Shown here: positions 1 to 11,900 of the stretch, one piece after another
Position numbering within the stretch: position 1 is the stretch's first letter
How the letters are laid out: each line of letters begins with the position of its first letter
Assembly: GCF_036669915.1 (NCBI RefSeq)
Contig: NC_089312.1
Location: 35,629,806 to 35,693,805 of the forward strand
DNA from: Pocillopora verrucosa
Taxonomy: Eukaryota > Cnidaria > Anthozoa > Scleractinia > Pocilloporidae
Direction of reading: 5' to 3'
DNA length: 64,000 bases
The notes under the pieces: model-generated
Told to the model about the DNA's origin: nothing
What the model saw: only the letters and a program-made list of their open reading frames with translations
The model's database searches: none
Made by a program: the position numbers and the translations under genes

Positions 1-1237
1 TCGGTCGACCTGCTAGAACGGTTGTATGTAGATAGGACTTCGCTGTGGTAATTCCATACGACAAATAGCGAATTCTATAGTAACTAGCAAACTCGTTATA
101 GTCCTGCGAAGATTTTCGAATATTGTACATCCCAAAAGGCTTCCCTGCAACAAACTTGAAAACGCGACAATATGTAGTGCACTGTAATCGAAGAAGGATT
201 GGAGAGCATTATGACTATTATTGGCACGGTAACCAATCAGTTACACCACTTTCTTAAATGTGTGTTCACCGAAAAGTCACATCATTGCGTGACTAAGAGA
301 CGGCTTGCTGAGCGGTGGTCACGGTGGTGAAAACATTTCTTGGTGATTAAGAAAAATTTAGGGCATCGGCAAGATTCAGGGGGAACGTGCAGTTCTTAAA
401 TCAAGTGTGTGAGGGATATAGAAGTTTACAGCTGCATAAGCAGGCTTAATTTTGGCGAGCGAGTGCTCAGATTTGCTTGGTTGAAAATAATAGATGCCAT
501 CTTTGATTTTTACAGCAGGCGACGGTTGGAGAGAGGAAGAAATTGGCAACCAAGGGGTTGGGAGCGATAGACAAGATGAAGAGAAGGGGAGGGGAGGGAA
601 AAGAACTTTTGCCCTTTCCCAGCCTCCTTTTACCCACTGTCCACTTAAACTTTAAAGCCAAACGTGCCCCAAAAACTGACGTTAACTTACCCCAAGAACA
701 ACCCAGTTCCCAGGGTCCCTTCTCTTTTTTTTTCTTCTCACTCGAGAATTTAGGAGGAGAGTTTAGGAAACAACGACGGCGACGCCGTGGACGTCGGTTA
801 AAAAAAAGAGGACTTATGTTTTTACCTACGAATCTCGCGACACTCTAAAGTCATTTGGGTTTTTTTTTTCTTTTTTTTTTTTTTTTTTTCTTTTCTCTGT
901 CCAAAACTACCTCGAAACTGAATATGAACACAGCGTTAAATTAGAAATAGAAATTTAAAAATTAGCCGTCGTCGCTCACGTTCTTCAGACAGCCATGGTT
1001 CTGCTCATTATATATTTTGTTTAGTAACGTTCCCAACACCGTTGCCGTCGCGGTTTTCTTAAACTCCCTAGTATCTCGAGGGAAGGAAGAGAGAGGTACC
1101 CTAGGAACGAGGGTTTGCCCCAAAATCAGACATCAGTGCCTGCAGGCTATGACCCCCTTTGTCTTTTAGAGAGGCGATCAACGATGACCTCAGTTTAATC
1201 TTGCCGCTATAAATGATATCACTCTTATTAAGAAAAA
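1..1237. other. Gene-free stretch with poly-T tract
   Basis: I see no supported gene here. The short open frames overlap in opposite strands and have low-complexity translations. The most obvious structure is a nearly pure T tract with scattered C at about 858-897. Confidence 0.5.
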
Positions 1238-1513
1238 TTGTTAATTTCTGAATTCTTTGGTTTGATTTTCCTAGGAAGCAAACAAGAACAGAGAACAAGT
1301 TGGAGATTAAAGCCAGAGTACTGTTCTTTACAATTTCCAAAAAGATGGAAAGTATCCAAAGAAGTTCGAGGCCAAACTGGTTTTGTTGTGATCCACCATT
1401 ACTCGTCCAAGACAGGAGAATGGACAAGTACCGAGTTTGACGGCGGCCGGTATGAGGAGGCTTTGGGCCGAAGTGCACAAGATCGAAACACACATGTCTG
1501 CTATCCCATATGA

Positions 1514-1774
1514 GGTGAACAGGGCACCCAACAAAAGCTCTCACGCATACGTGTTATAGCCGAACCATCCGCTCATGAAAACGAGAACATTAGCTTTCTT
1601 GTTGAACTGCAGAATGAAATAAAATTCTTTCAGTTAGAAATAGCAGAATCCGAAGCTCTCCAAACGAGTGAAAAAACTGAAAAGCTGAAGAACGCACTGG
1701 CAGAGTTGCAAAGCTTGAAAGTCAAGGGTTGCTCTTGGGAGACAGTTGATAGCATTAAAAGGAAGATTAAGTAA
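1514..1774 (+). CDS. Possible coiled-coil reading frame, perhaps a decayed exon
   Basis: An open frame of about 86 codons ends at TAA 1772-1774. Its second half (from about 1618, just after a CTGCAG that could be a splice acceptor) is rich in E, K, L and Q with heptad-like spacing, for example the stretches LQNEIKFFQLEIAESEAL and LKNALAELQSLK. The same frame is open upstream from 1238 to 1510, separated only by a TGA at 1511-1513. A possible donor (GAG then GTGAAC) sits exactly at that point. It could be a terminal exon of a plus-strand gene or a relic of a coiled-coil gene like the minus-strand one nearby. No family is recognised. Confidence 0.3.
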   Translation, partial: GEQGTQQKLSRIRVIAEPSAHENENISFLVELQNEIKFFQLEIAESEALQTSEKTEKLKNALAELQSLKVKGCSWETVDSIKRKIK

Positions 1775-2635
1775 CTTTCTTAGAGAAGTAACGCAAAAAC
1801 CATCACATAGTTTTTTTTAAGGATCAAGTTATATGATGAGGTGAAAGAAAAATCGTAGACCAAACCACTAGCATTTCAGAGTCAACTGATACGTGAATAA
1901 CTCGAATCGGACACTGTGAATTAGGCTTTCCCCAAAAGAGCGTTAATTACCTCATGCCCTCTTGATTGCACTAATGATTCCTTTCTAGATTTCTTGATTG
2001 GGGTGAAGCAATTTTAAGCGAGGATATCTTGCTAGTAAGCAGGTTACTTATAACAAAAAACTCAGTTTTACACTCGGTATATAGAGTTGTTTGCTTGCTT
2101 ATGTTTATTTTCATTGAATATTACGTATAAATGTACAAAACTAGATACAATGCGTCACTGAAGGAAATTTCTCAGTAAATCTTCCTGGTTGTTTTTAAGA
2201 CGAAAGGTTTGTTGTAATTCAGAAGCAATGTTAATCATCACAATTTTCTGGAGACGAAGAATGACTGACTTCTTGTTGCAAACGTTCACCAATTAACGAG
2301 AGTCTCCTGCCTGACTTAAGCGTAGCTGCATCAGCGTGTGGTTTGGGTCTGTTATAAAAAAAATACACAAAAGCAAGAGGTTATAAATTGTTATAATTTC
2401 TTGACATGGGTGACGTTTGAACTTCAAGAGAACCAAATTGAAATGGCTTTTGAGTTTCAAAAATAATAAAGACTCATTAACAGTGTACATAAAATTGTTT
2501 TTGTACTAGTCCAAAATTATAATTCGGTAAATTATGACAAGCATTATGAAATACTTAAACGCCTTAACTCCCAGGTATCACCAAACCTTATTGATAAACT
2601 TTGGCTTCGGATTAACTTCCAACGGACACTTACGC

Positions 2636-2653
2636 AAACCCTAACCCTAACCC
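2636..2653. repeat. Short interstitial telomere-type repeat
   Basis: Three CCCTAA units in a row, the complement of the TTAGGG telomere repeat used by most animals. The tract is too short to mark a chromosome end and may be chance or a scar of break repair. Confidence 0.5.
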
Positions 2654-2744
2654 ATATCAAAATTAAGAGGTTGAGTTATCTGAACGGTAAAAGTAGTCTA
2701 TTGAATTATTCTTAGATCTTGCGGTAACTTGTGTCGTATGGGGT

Positions 2745-2885
2745 CAGCAGCTCATTTGCAAGGGTGAGGGGGGGGGGGGGTCAGGTAAACTTTATCGTGA
2801 TACAAGTAAATATCCTCCATTTCCCCTGAAAACAACGTATCCCCCAAAAATTCCTCCACTCCCTCCCCCCCCCCCTCCCCCCTTT
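2745..2885. repeat. G-run/C-run repeat fragment (copy 1 of 3)
   Basis: A run of about 12 G near 2768 is followed by an ATCGTGATAC-like motif and then by C-runs near 2860-2880, so the ends could pair. The same arrangement, with TCGTGACAC, is found at 10080-10335 and 60780-60990. This copy is the most diverged. Confidence 0.4.
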
Positions 2886-2936
2886 ATAAGGTCCAGCAAT
2901 TACACCTCTACACGGACACTCCTACTGATGCGTAAC

Positions 2937-5900
2937 TTACAAGAAGCCACTGCTATTCTCTCGATCGGCTCTCTTGCCTCGGATCTCTCTCAGCATGTTC
3001 TTACGACAGTTCAACATCTTAATATGACTCATTCGGTCTTTCAGGTCTTGAACCTGCAACATAGACAAGGTAAAACATGAAAAATCTAAAAGCACTTTTA
3101 CAGCAGAACTTTCAGCATTTCTCATCATTTACTCTGACACGGAATGAGCAGCTATGACGACCAATTTTACCCAAGAGAGTGTAAAGATTTCAAAGGTATA
3201 TATTTAAAGTACACAGCCTTCACTCAGTCCACTAAAAGTTTTCTTTCCCAAGGTGGTACTTTTTATGTAAGATTTGGGTCATTTCAATACGATAGAATCA
3301 ATTACAAAAACGGACCGTGTTACAGTTTTTGACGTGAAAACCGAATTGATCACGTGAACAGTTCACCATCTGCAAATTTCGGACGCTGATTAAAGCCAGG
3401 AGTATGACAAACCCTATACAGACATTGATACAAAACCAGTCTGACCTTTGTAATGGCGAAGACATCCAGCAGTTGTTTCTGAACATCAATCAACATATCT
3501 ATAGCCTTGGCTTTCGCTTCATCACCGTCTGAGATCTGACTCATGGTTTCCGTGATCCTTCGGCATTTTTCCTGGGCCTCTTGAATTGAAACTTCCTTTT
3601 GATGAGACTTTCGTAAGAGCTCCTCTTGCATGCGGTTCTTGTGGTCTTCTTGGTTCTGTTTGATTTCAGTCTTTCTGACCTTCTTTTCCCTCTGATGATG
3701 GAGAGGGTTTAAAATAGGCATATTATCATGGTGGAATTCAACTGGATATGGTACAAAAATTGGGTAAACCTCCCTGACTACGAATTGCTAGTTCCAAACT
3801 AAGTGTTTGAAAGCAAAGCTCTGTCAGCTGAGACGAACTGAATCGAGTTTAAACATCACATTACTGGCGTTGGCCAGATCTCTTAGAGATAACTTTTCTG
3901 TCCTCAATCCCAACCCCCTCACTCCTCATCCAATGTTGCAACTAAGCATAATTAAACATAATGTAAAACACGTCACGTGGACGGAGCTGAATAATGAATG
4001 TGCATGTCTATACATGCAGTATATATTTTTTATCTGACCGTTATTTTAAAGTGTTGAAAGTCGTTATATCCTTCATCAACTGAAACTGTCATTTAATAAA
4101 CTATCACTGAGGACCGCCCAACATCCATGTATTAATGTAGACTAACTTTCGCAAAATGCTTTTTCGCGATCAAACAACAGCAACTTTGGTGTGCAAAGGG
4201 TATTTTTTTGTCCCCGTTGTAAGACATTCTGCAGCGAAAGTTTTGAGCATAAACTTTCTCTGCTTGCCTCTTAAACCAATGACAAAACTGCACCGCTTTT
4301 CAATTTTTCAAGACTCCATCCATTTCATTCTGGTGTTGCTATGGTTTCATGCATGAGCCCATGACATAAATTGACATGCGCCGATATTTTTCAGCTCTGT
4401 CCATCACGTGTCAGCCAATTTTTCTAGCTAGGTAAAGTAGAATTTACTGATCAAATGAAAATTCTGCCCGAGAAAAACATGTTGACAAATGCAATTTGTC
4501 CACTCGTGGTTGGCGCCTACGGTTAGCTCGCGATAAAACCTCATCGTTACATAGGTAAAGATTTTTAAAAATTCTTAACCCCTTGAAAATATAGGTTATG
4601 AAACAAAGCCAATGTTTGTAACCTTTTCCCAGAGCCTATTTGGAATATGATGACTTAAACGATGATTAAGCAGACCTTGATTTTGGAGAATATTTTCATA
4701 ATTGTTCTTGAACTTCCAAAAGCGTGTCGGTGGTTGAACCTCGTCGATCGATCATTTGTTGCTGATGCAGTTCAATTCGTCTCATTCTTTCTTGTTCCAT
4801 GATGTCCTTCTCATTTTTTTGCTGGCCGTCGTCTAATTTCTTGCAGCATCATCTCCTTCAAGTCCTCTGTTTTCTCCCGATCTTTTACTTCCTTAGCGGC
4901 GTCGGCATCCTAAGAGCAAAGCAAAGGATTTTGTCTTTTCTCGACCTGCTTTGCGTTCACTTATCAAGTAATCGAGATTATCATTGATGCAATTATTCTT
5001 CCTTTTCATAGGTCAGGAACCCTGCACAAGAGCTGTAGATGACTTCCTGGGAAGGATGGTTTGCTCATGCGCGGTAACATGGATATTTGGGTCCACGCCT
5101 TTCCTATGGAAACTGGCAGAACATTGCTTTGAGAGAACCATTCTCGAAACAGACATACACTAAGTAATCGAGAGATTTAACAGTTATTGATCTAGGTTAT
5201 CGCAAAATATTTCGATTTTCAGAATCTTACGAATTGAAAGTAATTTCTTCAGAATGTAGCAAGATAACATAGGAAATCAATCTATATCACTTTAAATTTG
5301 CGACTGACGTGTCAGACGAAACATAAATTATTCATGGTCTCTCTCTAGGCAAATCACTGACTCAAACTCGTTACTGCGACGATTTACTTCCCTATTGCTC
5401 CTTACCCTCATCATTTGAAACGCATTTTTCAGATCAGCGTGTACATAACTCAGTCTATCGTTTGTTTCTGCCATCGCAAGCCCCGTTTCGCTGACTGTCT
5501 CTGTTAACTCCTTCATTTCTTTTATCTTTCTCGTCCTTTCTCTCTCGAATTCTTCTGTGGCTTTCATTCTGGCCATCTTGCTCATAAGTTCTTCGTGCAT
5601 TCTGTTCTTGGAATTTTCCATATTGCGTCTGTCACGCTCACATTCCATTTGAAACTTAGCCTGAAAGATTGAAACATATACAACAGTTAATAATGGCAAT
5701 AGGATTGAGTATAGTCCAATTTGCTCTGCAATCATACGAGTGATCGACAAAATTAGACGACGGCGAAGCGGGAGTCCAATTTGTCAATCGCGAGTATGAT
5801 TACAGACAGAATTAGACGACAAGAAGTCCTGTTAACAATTAGTCATAACCGTTTCAATTTCCGAAAACAAAAAATACATTTAGGTCAATTATCTCCAGTA

Positions 5901-7486
5901 GAGACAAAAAAGTAAAAGTACAAAAATGTCTCCATTTTGAAAATTCCTCTCTTTTTTTTAGGATAAGTTGTTGCTTTGGTTATTGTGTTTAATGCTGTGA
6001 TTGGTGGATTTGGCAGAGCGGACTTAGTATGATTGACTACTTCAAATGTAGAACCACAGGTGTCCGATTACAGCCAACTGTCTGATTACAGCTCTACAGA
6101 ATGATTAATGAAAAATAAAGCAGCTAATGCAGCAATCACGTTTGAGGAAACTGTAATGGTTTATGATTAATATTATACAAGGAAGTCCCAAGGGCGTGAA
6201 TTCATATTTCAATCGCGTTTCGTTGGCTCATGCTGTAGAGTGCCTTGCGGGAGAGTTAGAGTGCCAGACCGGACGAACACTCGAGGCTGCCTTTGCTCAG
6301 TATGACATCCTCAAATGGTTCGACGATAAACCGTAGGCCCTTCCTCCTGCACCTTCTCTGAACTGGTTATCAGGAAACATTAAAGAACCTTCGCATTTCT
6401 CGCAAAGAGTAACGTACATAGTTCCCAGTGTTGAGGCCTGGTCTTGTTATTGTTTATACTTTTTTAAGATTCCCAGAAATATTTCTATATAATACAATTG
6501 AGAAAGAAGACGAAAAATCTCTGCTTGATGTTGCTGGCGTAATTGTCTAGTTTTTTTCAGAAATTGGCTCACGTATGCAAGATAAATGGTGTGAATAAAA
6601 ACAGTTTTGACTCTGTTGTGGATAGAGAACAGCGAACAACCGGAAGCAAGAAAAACAAAAAGTCAGCTTACATCGTGAATGGCAAAGAGGTGTAGAAGTT
6701 CCGTATGAACATTTGATAACTGTCCACTCTGAATAGAAATGTCCAGCTCGGTTTCTTCCACATCAGCTGAAAAAGGTATTGACATTCGGCGAGCTCTTTC
6801 ACCTTCCTCAGCTCTATTGACCATCTGAATTGTGTCCTGTAAGTCTTCACCCTCCAGGTTATTTGAATGGTCTAGCTGTGAAATTACTCCTTTTAGCCAA
6901 TTTTTGTGTTCACTCTTCAAGGTTGCAACGTCCTGTGAAAGGAAGGATTTATATCAAGGAGAGTAAAAGGAAGGAATTTCTCGAAATATTTTAAATTCAA
7001 TTATCAACTTCCTGGAACACTGTGGCAGAGCAACGGATCGATGTGGGGATCAGGCCAAGAGTGTCAGCTCTTCCAGTACAGGTAAAAATACCTTTTTCCT
7101 TCTTTTAAGGAGAGATTGAACGAGCATGCTTAACGACAGATTAAGAACAAAAAACTTCATCTCTAAAAACTCACTCAAGTTCGCAATTTAATGTTAAAGT
7201 TTAGTGGACAGCTCTTGCAGCAATGCCAAAAGTGGAACTATGCGGCGCTTAAATAAGTAACTGATGTTATTGCGCCTCACATGAACTATTCACTTACCTT
7301 GTGCCGAGCACATTGTCTTCTTAACAAACTTTTCACTCCCAGTATCTCCTTCTCAATTTCTTCAGGGTCAAAATCTGAATCACCGTTGTCATCCTCACTA
7401 TCGGTGGTGCTGTCATGTTCAATGGGAGGTTTACTTGTTTCGGCGCTTTCACTCATACTGATGGCGACTTCCACTGCTATATAGTC
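2937..7486 (-). CDS. Coiled-coil protein with tandemly duplicated exons
   Basis: Exons on the minus strand, each bounded by AG and GT: 7298-7486, 6672-6932, 5406-5660, 4696-4909 (broken), 3446-3691 and 2937-3053 (ends TAA). Intact exons are 63, 87, 85, 82 and 38 codons, and all start and end in phase 0. The first is acidic (TTDSEDDNGDSDFDPEEIEK); the rest are charged coiled coil. The four middle exons look like copies of one unit: KNRMHEEL against KNRMQEEL near the start, and a shared end (LSNVHTELLHLFAI, LSYVHADLKNAF, LIDVQKQLLDVFAI). The first exon follows a good acceptor, so a true start may lie upstream; the ATG at 7474 is another option. The final TAA overlaps a strong donor (TTGTAAGT), so more exons could follow. 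No known family is recognised. No enzyme motif is seen. Confidence 0.6.
4696..4909 (-). pseudogene. Frameshifted copy of the duplicated coiled-coil exon
   Basis: After a good acceptor (CTCTTAG) the frame reads DADAAKEVKDREKTEDLKEM and runs into TGA just after a run of seven A. One frame over, the coil continues as KNEKDIMEQERMRR and ends with LLEVQEQL then TGA. That end resembles the ends of the sibling exons. A one-base change in the A7 run explains the break; it may be a real mutation or an assembly error. No clear donor follows, so as it stands this exon would end the protein if included. It could be skipped without changing frame, since its neighbours are in phase 0. Confidence 0.55.
5695..6105. 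mobile_element. Short non-autonomous element, about 400 bp (copy 1 of 2)
   Basis: It lies in an intron of the coiled-coil gene. It starts near ATCATACGAGTGATCGACAA, includes GAAGCGGGAGTCC and GTATGATTACAGACAGAATT, and ends near AGGTGTCCGATTACAGCCAA. A second copy with the same order of motifs is at 34265-34650. There is no coding capacity. The ends resemble each other in inverse, as expected of a MITE, but I could not define the termini exactly. Confidence 0.65.
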
Positions 7487-7719
7487 CTAAAGCTTGAATT
7501 TATGCCAATGTTAGTTAAGGGAAAAATGAGTATTGCGCAACAAGAAGTAATGATGTTAATTACCTATTCTTCACTAATTAGAAATATATGCGCGCGCATC
7601 TTTACATTTAATGAGCAGAAAAAAATCACCAAAAAATTCGATGCGTACAAGCAGATGCGCAAAGAAATAAGAGGAGCTACAGTGCTTCATCTGTTTAAGA
7701 CGCTACTTTGCTAATACTG

Positions 7720-8095
7720 CGTCTAAATAACTGCTGGGATTGACCAACCTTGTACCAGGTCCCCAAGAGGCATGTTGTTTCGCGTAGCTTCGATCTTTTT
7801 CATTGTAGCGTGAGAAACAGATCCAAAAACCCACAAATTGGAAATAAAAGGTTTTCGTTAAAATTTTGTACCTTCCGGAATGTGTGCGGTCATTTTCACT
7901 TTCCCACACAAATCAATGATCTCCTTGGCCTGTCATGGAGAGAAGAAAGGTGCAAAAATACAACTACAAAAGAATTTGCGAAGCACTTTTACCTCTGTAT
8001 CTCACACATCAACAACTACAAAGATTGAGGCCACGCGAAACAAAATGTCCCTTGAGGGACCTAGTACAGGGTTAGGCAATCCTTGCGTTCATTCT
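7720..8095. repeat. Inverted repeat, about 80-bp arms
   Basis: About 7730-7810 read on the minus strand matches about 8010-8090 read on the plus strand. Both contain AAGAT(C/T)GA(A/G)GC(T/C)ACGCGAAACAA followed by CCT(C/T)..GG.GACCT.GTAC. The arms are about 200 bp apart. Each arm reads as a peptide fragment (KIEATRN) by chance or as a transposon relic. Confidence 0.55.
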
Positions 8096-8930
8096 AACCC
8101 CAGTATTAGAAAAGATAGCCAGCTAAATTGTATGGTCGTAATTCGATTTGATCTGTGAAACTGGTTATACTGCAGGGTTGCAATCTGTTTACGTACCCGG
8201 AAGTTCCAATTTGGATGCCACATAATCAAGTGGCCCCAGAACTTAATCTCTGAATAAGGGCATTGATGTAAATTTTTCCGTTTCCAGGCTAGTATATTTT
8301 TGGCATTAAATGCCACGAAACCTTTCAAATAACTTCCGACAGGACTTTGTATTCGAAATAATGTTGCTATAGATAAGTTTTGTAGAAAGATAGAATATTT
8401 AAATTTTGATCGAGTTCTCATTGATTTGTTACCAGTTTTCTTATTCTCGTAATGGATGGCTTGCGATGTAAAGCTGATTGCAATTTGGCAACATTTATTC
8501 CCGAACACTGAACACAGCAAGCAGTAGATCTTTTCTCTAAGAAAACAATAAAGTGTAAACCAGGGTTTAGGACAAAACACTGATCAAATTTTTCAAACAA
8601 AAGGAATTGCCAAAAATTAGTTTTCTAGAAGAGTTACAATATGACCAACAAAACCCTGAAGACATTTTTGGTCCTAATTTTGAAAGCAAATTTTATTCAT
8701 TTAAGTTGTGTACTACAATTGCGTTAGTATCTTAATGTTAAGCCTGCACTCCGATTGGCTGACCTCCTCTTTCATCTCATATACAGCGAGTTGAGAATAT
8801 CCGGGACTTCATCAATAAATATGGTATATAGAGGTTTTTCTAATTAATGGCTTTCGAAATTAGGTTAGTGAAAACTTTCCATCAACAAAAATTTCGAGAT
8901 CGCCGCTCATTTTTCATAATCAGAAAAATT
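8096..8930. other. Spacer and 3' untranslated region of the JmjC gene
   Basis: No separate gene is supported. A minus-strand AATAAA (plus-strand TTTATT at 8692-8697) lies about 235 bases after the tail stop codon of the JmjC gene and is a likely polyadenylation signal for it. The long minus-strand frame at 8089-8580 has an unstructured translation and no start context. Confidence 0.4.
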
Positions 8931-11900
8931 CTACAACTCTTGGTGTGTATCATCACTTTTTGTTTTCCATTCCGTCTCCTCGTTCTCATCATCGTTATCA
9001 CTATCATCTTCATCATCCTCCATGTAAGCGTCATTTGGCTCCGGACTATCCATTCCCGGGGGATTTCCGGCTCTCCCCCCACTCAAGAAACCGCTGGATG
9101 GCACGGCGCAGGTTATTTTGTACTTCCTGCTTAGTAACCTGGTCTGAGACGTTTGTCTCGTTGCGCAGTTTATTAAAAATCTAAAATCAAAATTAAGAAA
9201 TTAAAATTATTTTAAGACACATTGATTAAACTAGCGATGACCTCCAAAGCTGTCGATTGTCTAAGATCATCTAACTGCCGTTCGAAAAGGAGCTGGCAGT
9301 GGTATGCATATAGTGTCGTTTATTTTTCCCTTAAATGGATGTTTTGAGAAACAGACCGTGTGCTAAATTGACCAAACCAGAAAAGGGCTTTCAATCTGGA
9401 AATTCCATTCTGTTGAACGTAACTTAAAACGCTGCACTTGGAAGTTTTTAAATTACTTATAAGAGTAACAGCCTGATGAAAACAAAGGTTTGCTTTTGGT
9501 GGACGCTTACATTATAAATCTGGAAGCTTCTCTTATTTCTGAGAGAGAAACAGAAAATCAGCAAAGACTAAACGTCTAAACCGTAGTCTACTTACAAGCT
9601 CTGCAAAAACTTCGGTTCCCTGTGTCGCCTGGTTATGGGGAAAAAAAAGTTGTCATCAAAGTGCACGAACTTAAAAAAGTAAATGGAAGGAACTGAAACA
9701 TGGTGCTGTTTCTTCATTGAATGTATGGCTAACATTTACGAAAACAAAACAAAACATTCCTCAAAACAAAAAAGGCTAACAAACCAAAAATCTTACAAAA
9801 ATAAAACAGTCTCCTAGAGCTAAAAAAAAAAAGGTGTATTTACAGGCATGATAACTGTGCGGAGAAAGAAAAGAAATACACCAAAAAAGCAGGAAAAATT
9901 GCAGATGGAACGACACGCAAGCACTTGTCAAACGGCATGCAACACATACATAAAAAGCCTCTAAACACTCACCTCCACATAAGCTCGGATAAACTTGTCC
10001 CTTGACACGAGACCATCAAGAGCCAAAAGTTCCCTAATCACATCCCTGGGGTTTAATCACAGATACATAGGCAATACTCATTAGTTATGACTTGGAGGGA
10101 GTTGGAAGATTTTGGAGTTTTCAGAGGGTGCAGGGGTTTGGGGGTCAGTCGGTGTCAAAAGAGCATAAAGAGGGACAAAGCAAAATTGATTGCCAAAGGG
10201 GGGGGGGGGGGTCATAAGGATATTACAGAGCCTTAAGGGAGGAGAAATCAAGTAAATTATATCGTGACACAAAAAAATTCCCCCAAACCCAACCCCCCCC
10301 CCCCATTGGGATGTGAAAAGTTCTGCATGACTTTGATAAAAATCCCTCAAAATCATCCTCACTTAAACAAGAGATATGAGTATTTACCTGACATTTGCTA
10401 CATCAATGACTCCATACTCTGCCTCCTCTGTGTTACTCACGTCCGTTCCTTCAAACGCAAGAACAGTTTGCCTCATTTGTTCACGGGTTAGCTTCAAAAC
10501 CTCTTGTTTGGTTATAAATCCTTTTTTGTTCCCACCAAGCCAATCAAACATCTGCCAGCCAAATAAAGCATTTTCATCAATTAAAAAAAATCCTTTTTGT
10601 GACTGAAAATGACATATCAGGCCATGAAGAAATCAAGACTGGCTGAAACTGGAATACAATTCAAATTAAAATGAAAGCATTACATTGCAAATTATTGGCT
10701 GCTAAGATGCCATCACACCATACATAAAGACTATGTATATTGTCTATAATGGGGTCACATTTCCATTACAGTTTCTACAATGGGTAAGACAATTCTGGTA
10801 AGTAGGGATTTGAATATAGGAAGATTTGCAGTTAAAAATTGTAACCATAAGACCAAAAGCAACTAAGGTGGGGTCTATAATTGGCCAAAGAATAGACTAT
10901 AATGGGTTAGCTGCACATACCCAGTAAAAATTGACCAAAGCACCATTCCCCTCTCCCTCCCCCAGATGGGCTTTGGACAGCTACAAATGCCCCATAGAGA
11001 CACAAATTGGAATATAGTGGGAAAAGGTTGCGAGAGACAACTTGAAAATCAAAAGGATTTCTGTTGTCCCACGTATATTTAACTTTTGATCATGGCAATA
11101 CCTGAAGTCCTTAGCACCTAAAATGAATTCTTCCCCTAATACCTCAAGGAGGTTTATATGGCAAGACTCATTTAATGAAACTTTCTAAGGACCAGGAATA
11201 TTTTTTCCAGATACCAGAGGTTTGAATTTCAATGAAAAAATGTTATACTGACCATTAAAGCCTGTTGCCTGACTCCTTCAACATAGCTATATAGCTTGTG
11301 TACCTTCAGGGAAAAGGAAAAAGTAAACTCTCTTCACAATCATATGCCTTGCCAATTTTTAGACATAATAAGTGAGTCTCACCTGACACACATAATAATC
11401 CAAAATGCTCCTGTTGATCATACAACTTGAAATGCTTATTATTTTTGAAGGCTACTTTTTCTGCCATTTCAGATTTATAATAACAGCTCACCAGTGGGGG
11501 TCACTTTGCAAAAATATGATTTATGAGATTTTACATCTTTTCTGTCTCAAACATCATTCACAGGGACCTCAAAAGGGCTACTTGTCACATTGAAGGAAAT
11601 TTTTAACTTCACAGCAAACCAATCTAAAATAACATAGCATCCCTAAAAATCACAACCAAAGCCCATAAACATCAGCAAAGGGTATTTAAGATTCCAATAT
11701 GAAATTCTTGTGTAATATCATTTGTTTAAATTCAGAGCAATTAATAAAAATGCGAGTGGTACACTCTCCTTACCTCATCTTCCTCTGTAACGTTTTGGAT
11801 TTTTCTTAAAATTCCATCTTTATCAAGCTTTTCATCCTTTCCAAAAAAGTCCAGCATACCTTCCCTAGAGTAAATAACAATGTGAAGTTTAAAATCATCA

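Larger units (their letters stand above)
1775..2936. other. Intergenic, with short repeats
   Basis: No gene is visible. It holds three units of the telomere-type repeat (CCCTAA) at 2636-2653 and a fragment of a G-run/C-run repeat element at about 2745-2885. Confidence 0.5.

Noticed and set aside
543..848. 101-codon plus-strand frame
   Set aside because: Low-complexity translation (runs of F and R), overlapped by an opposite-strand frame of similar quality.
2636..2653. Telomere or chromosome end
   Set aside because: Only three repeat units, with genes and repeats on both sides.
8089..8580. 163-codon minus-strand frame
   Set aside because: No recognisable motif, no splice partners and unstructured composition. 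It lies in the JmjC 3' spacer.
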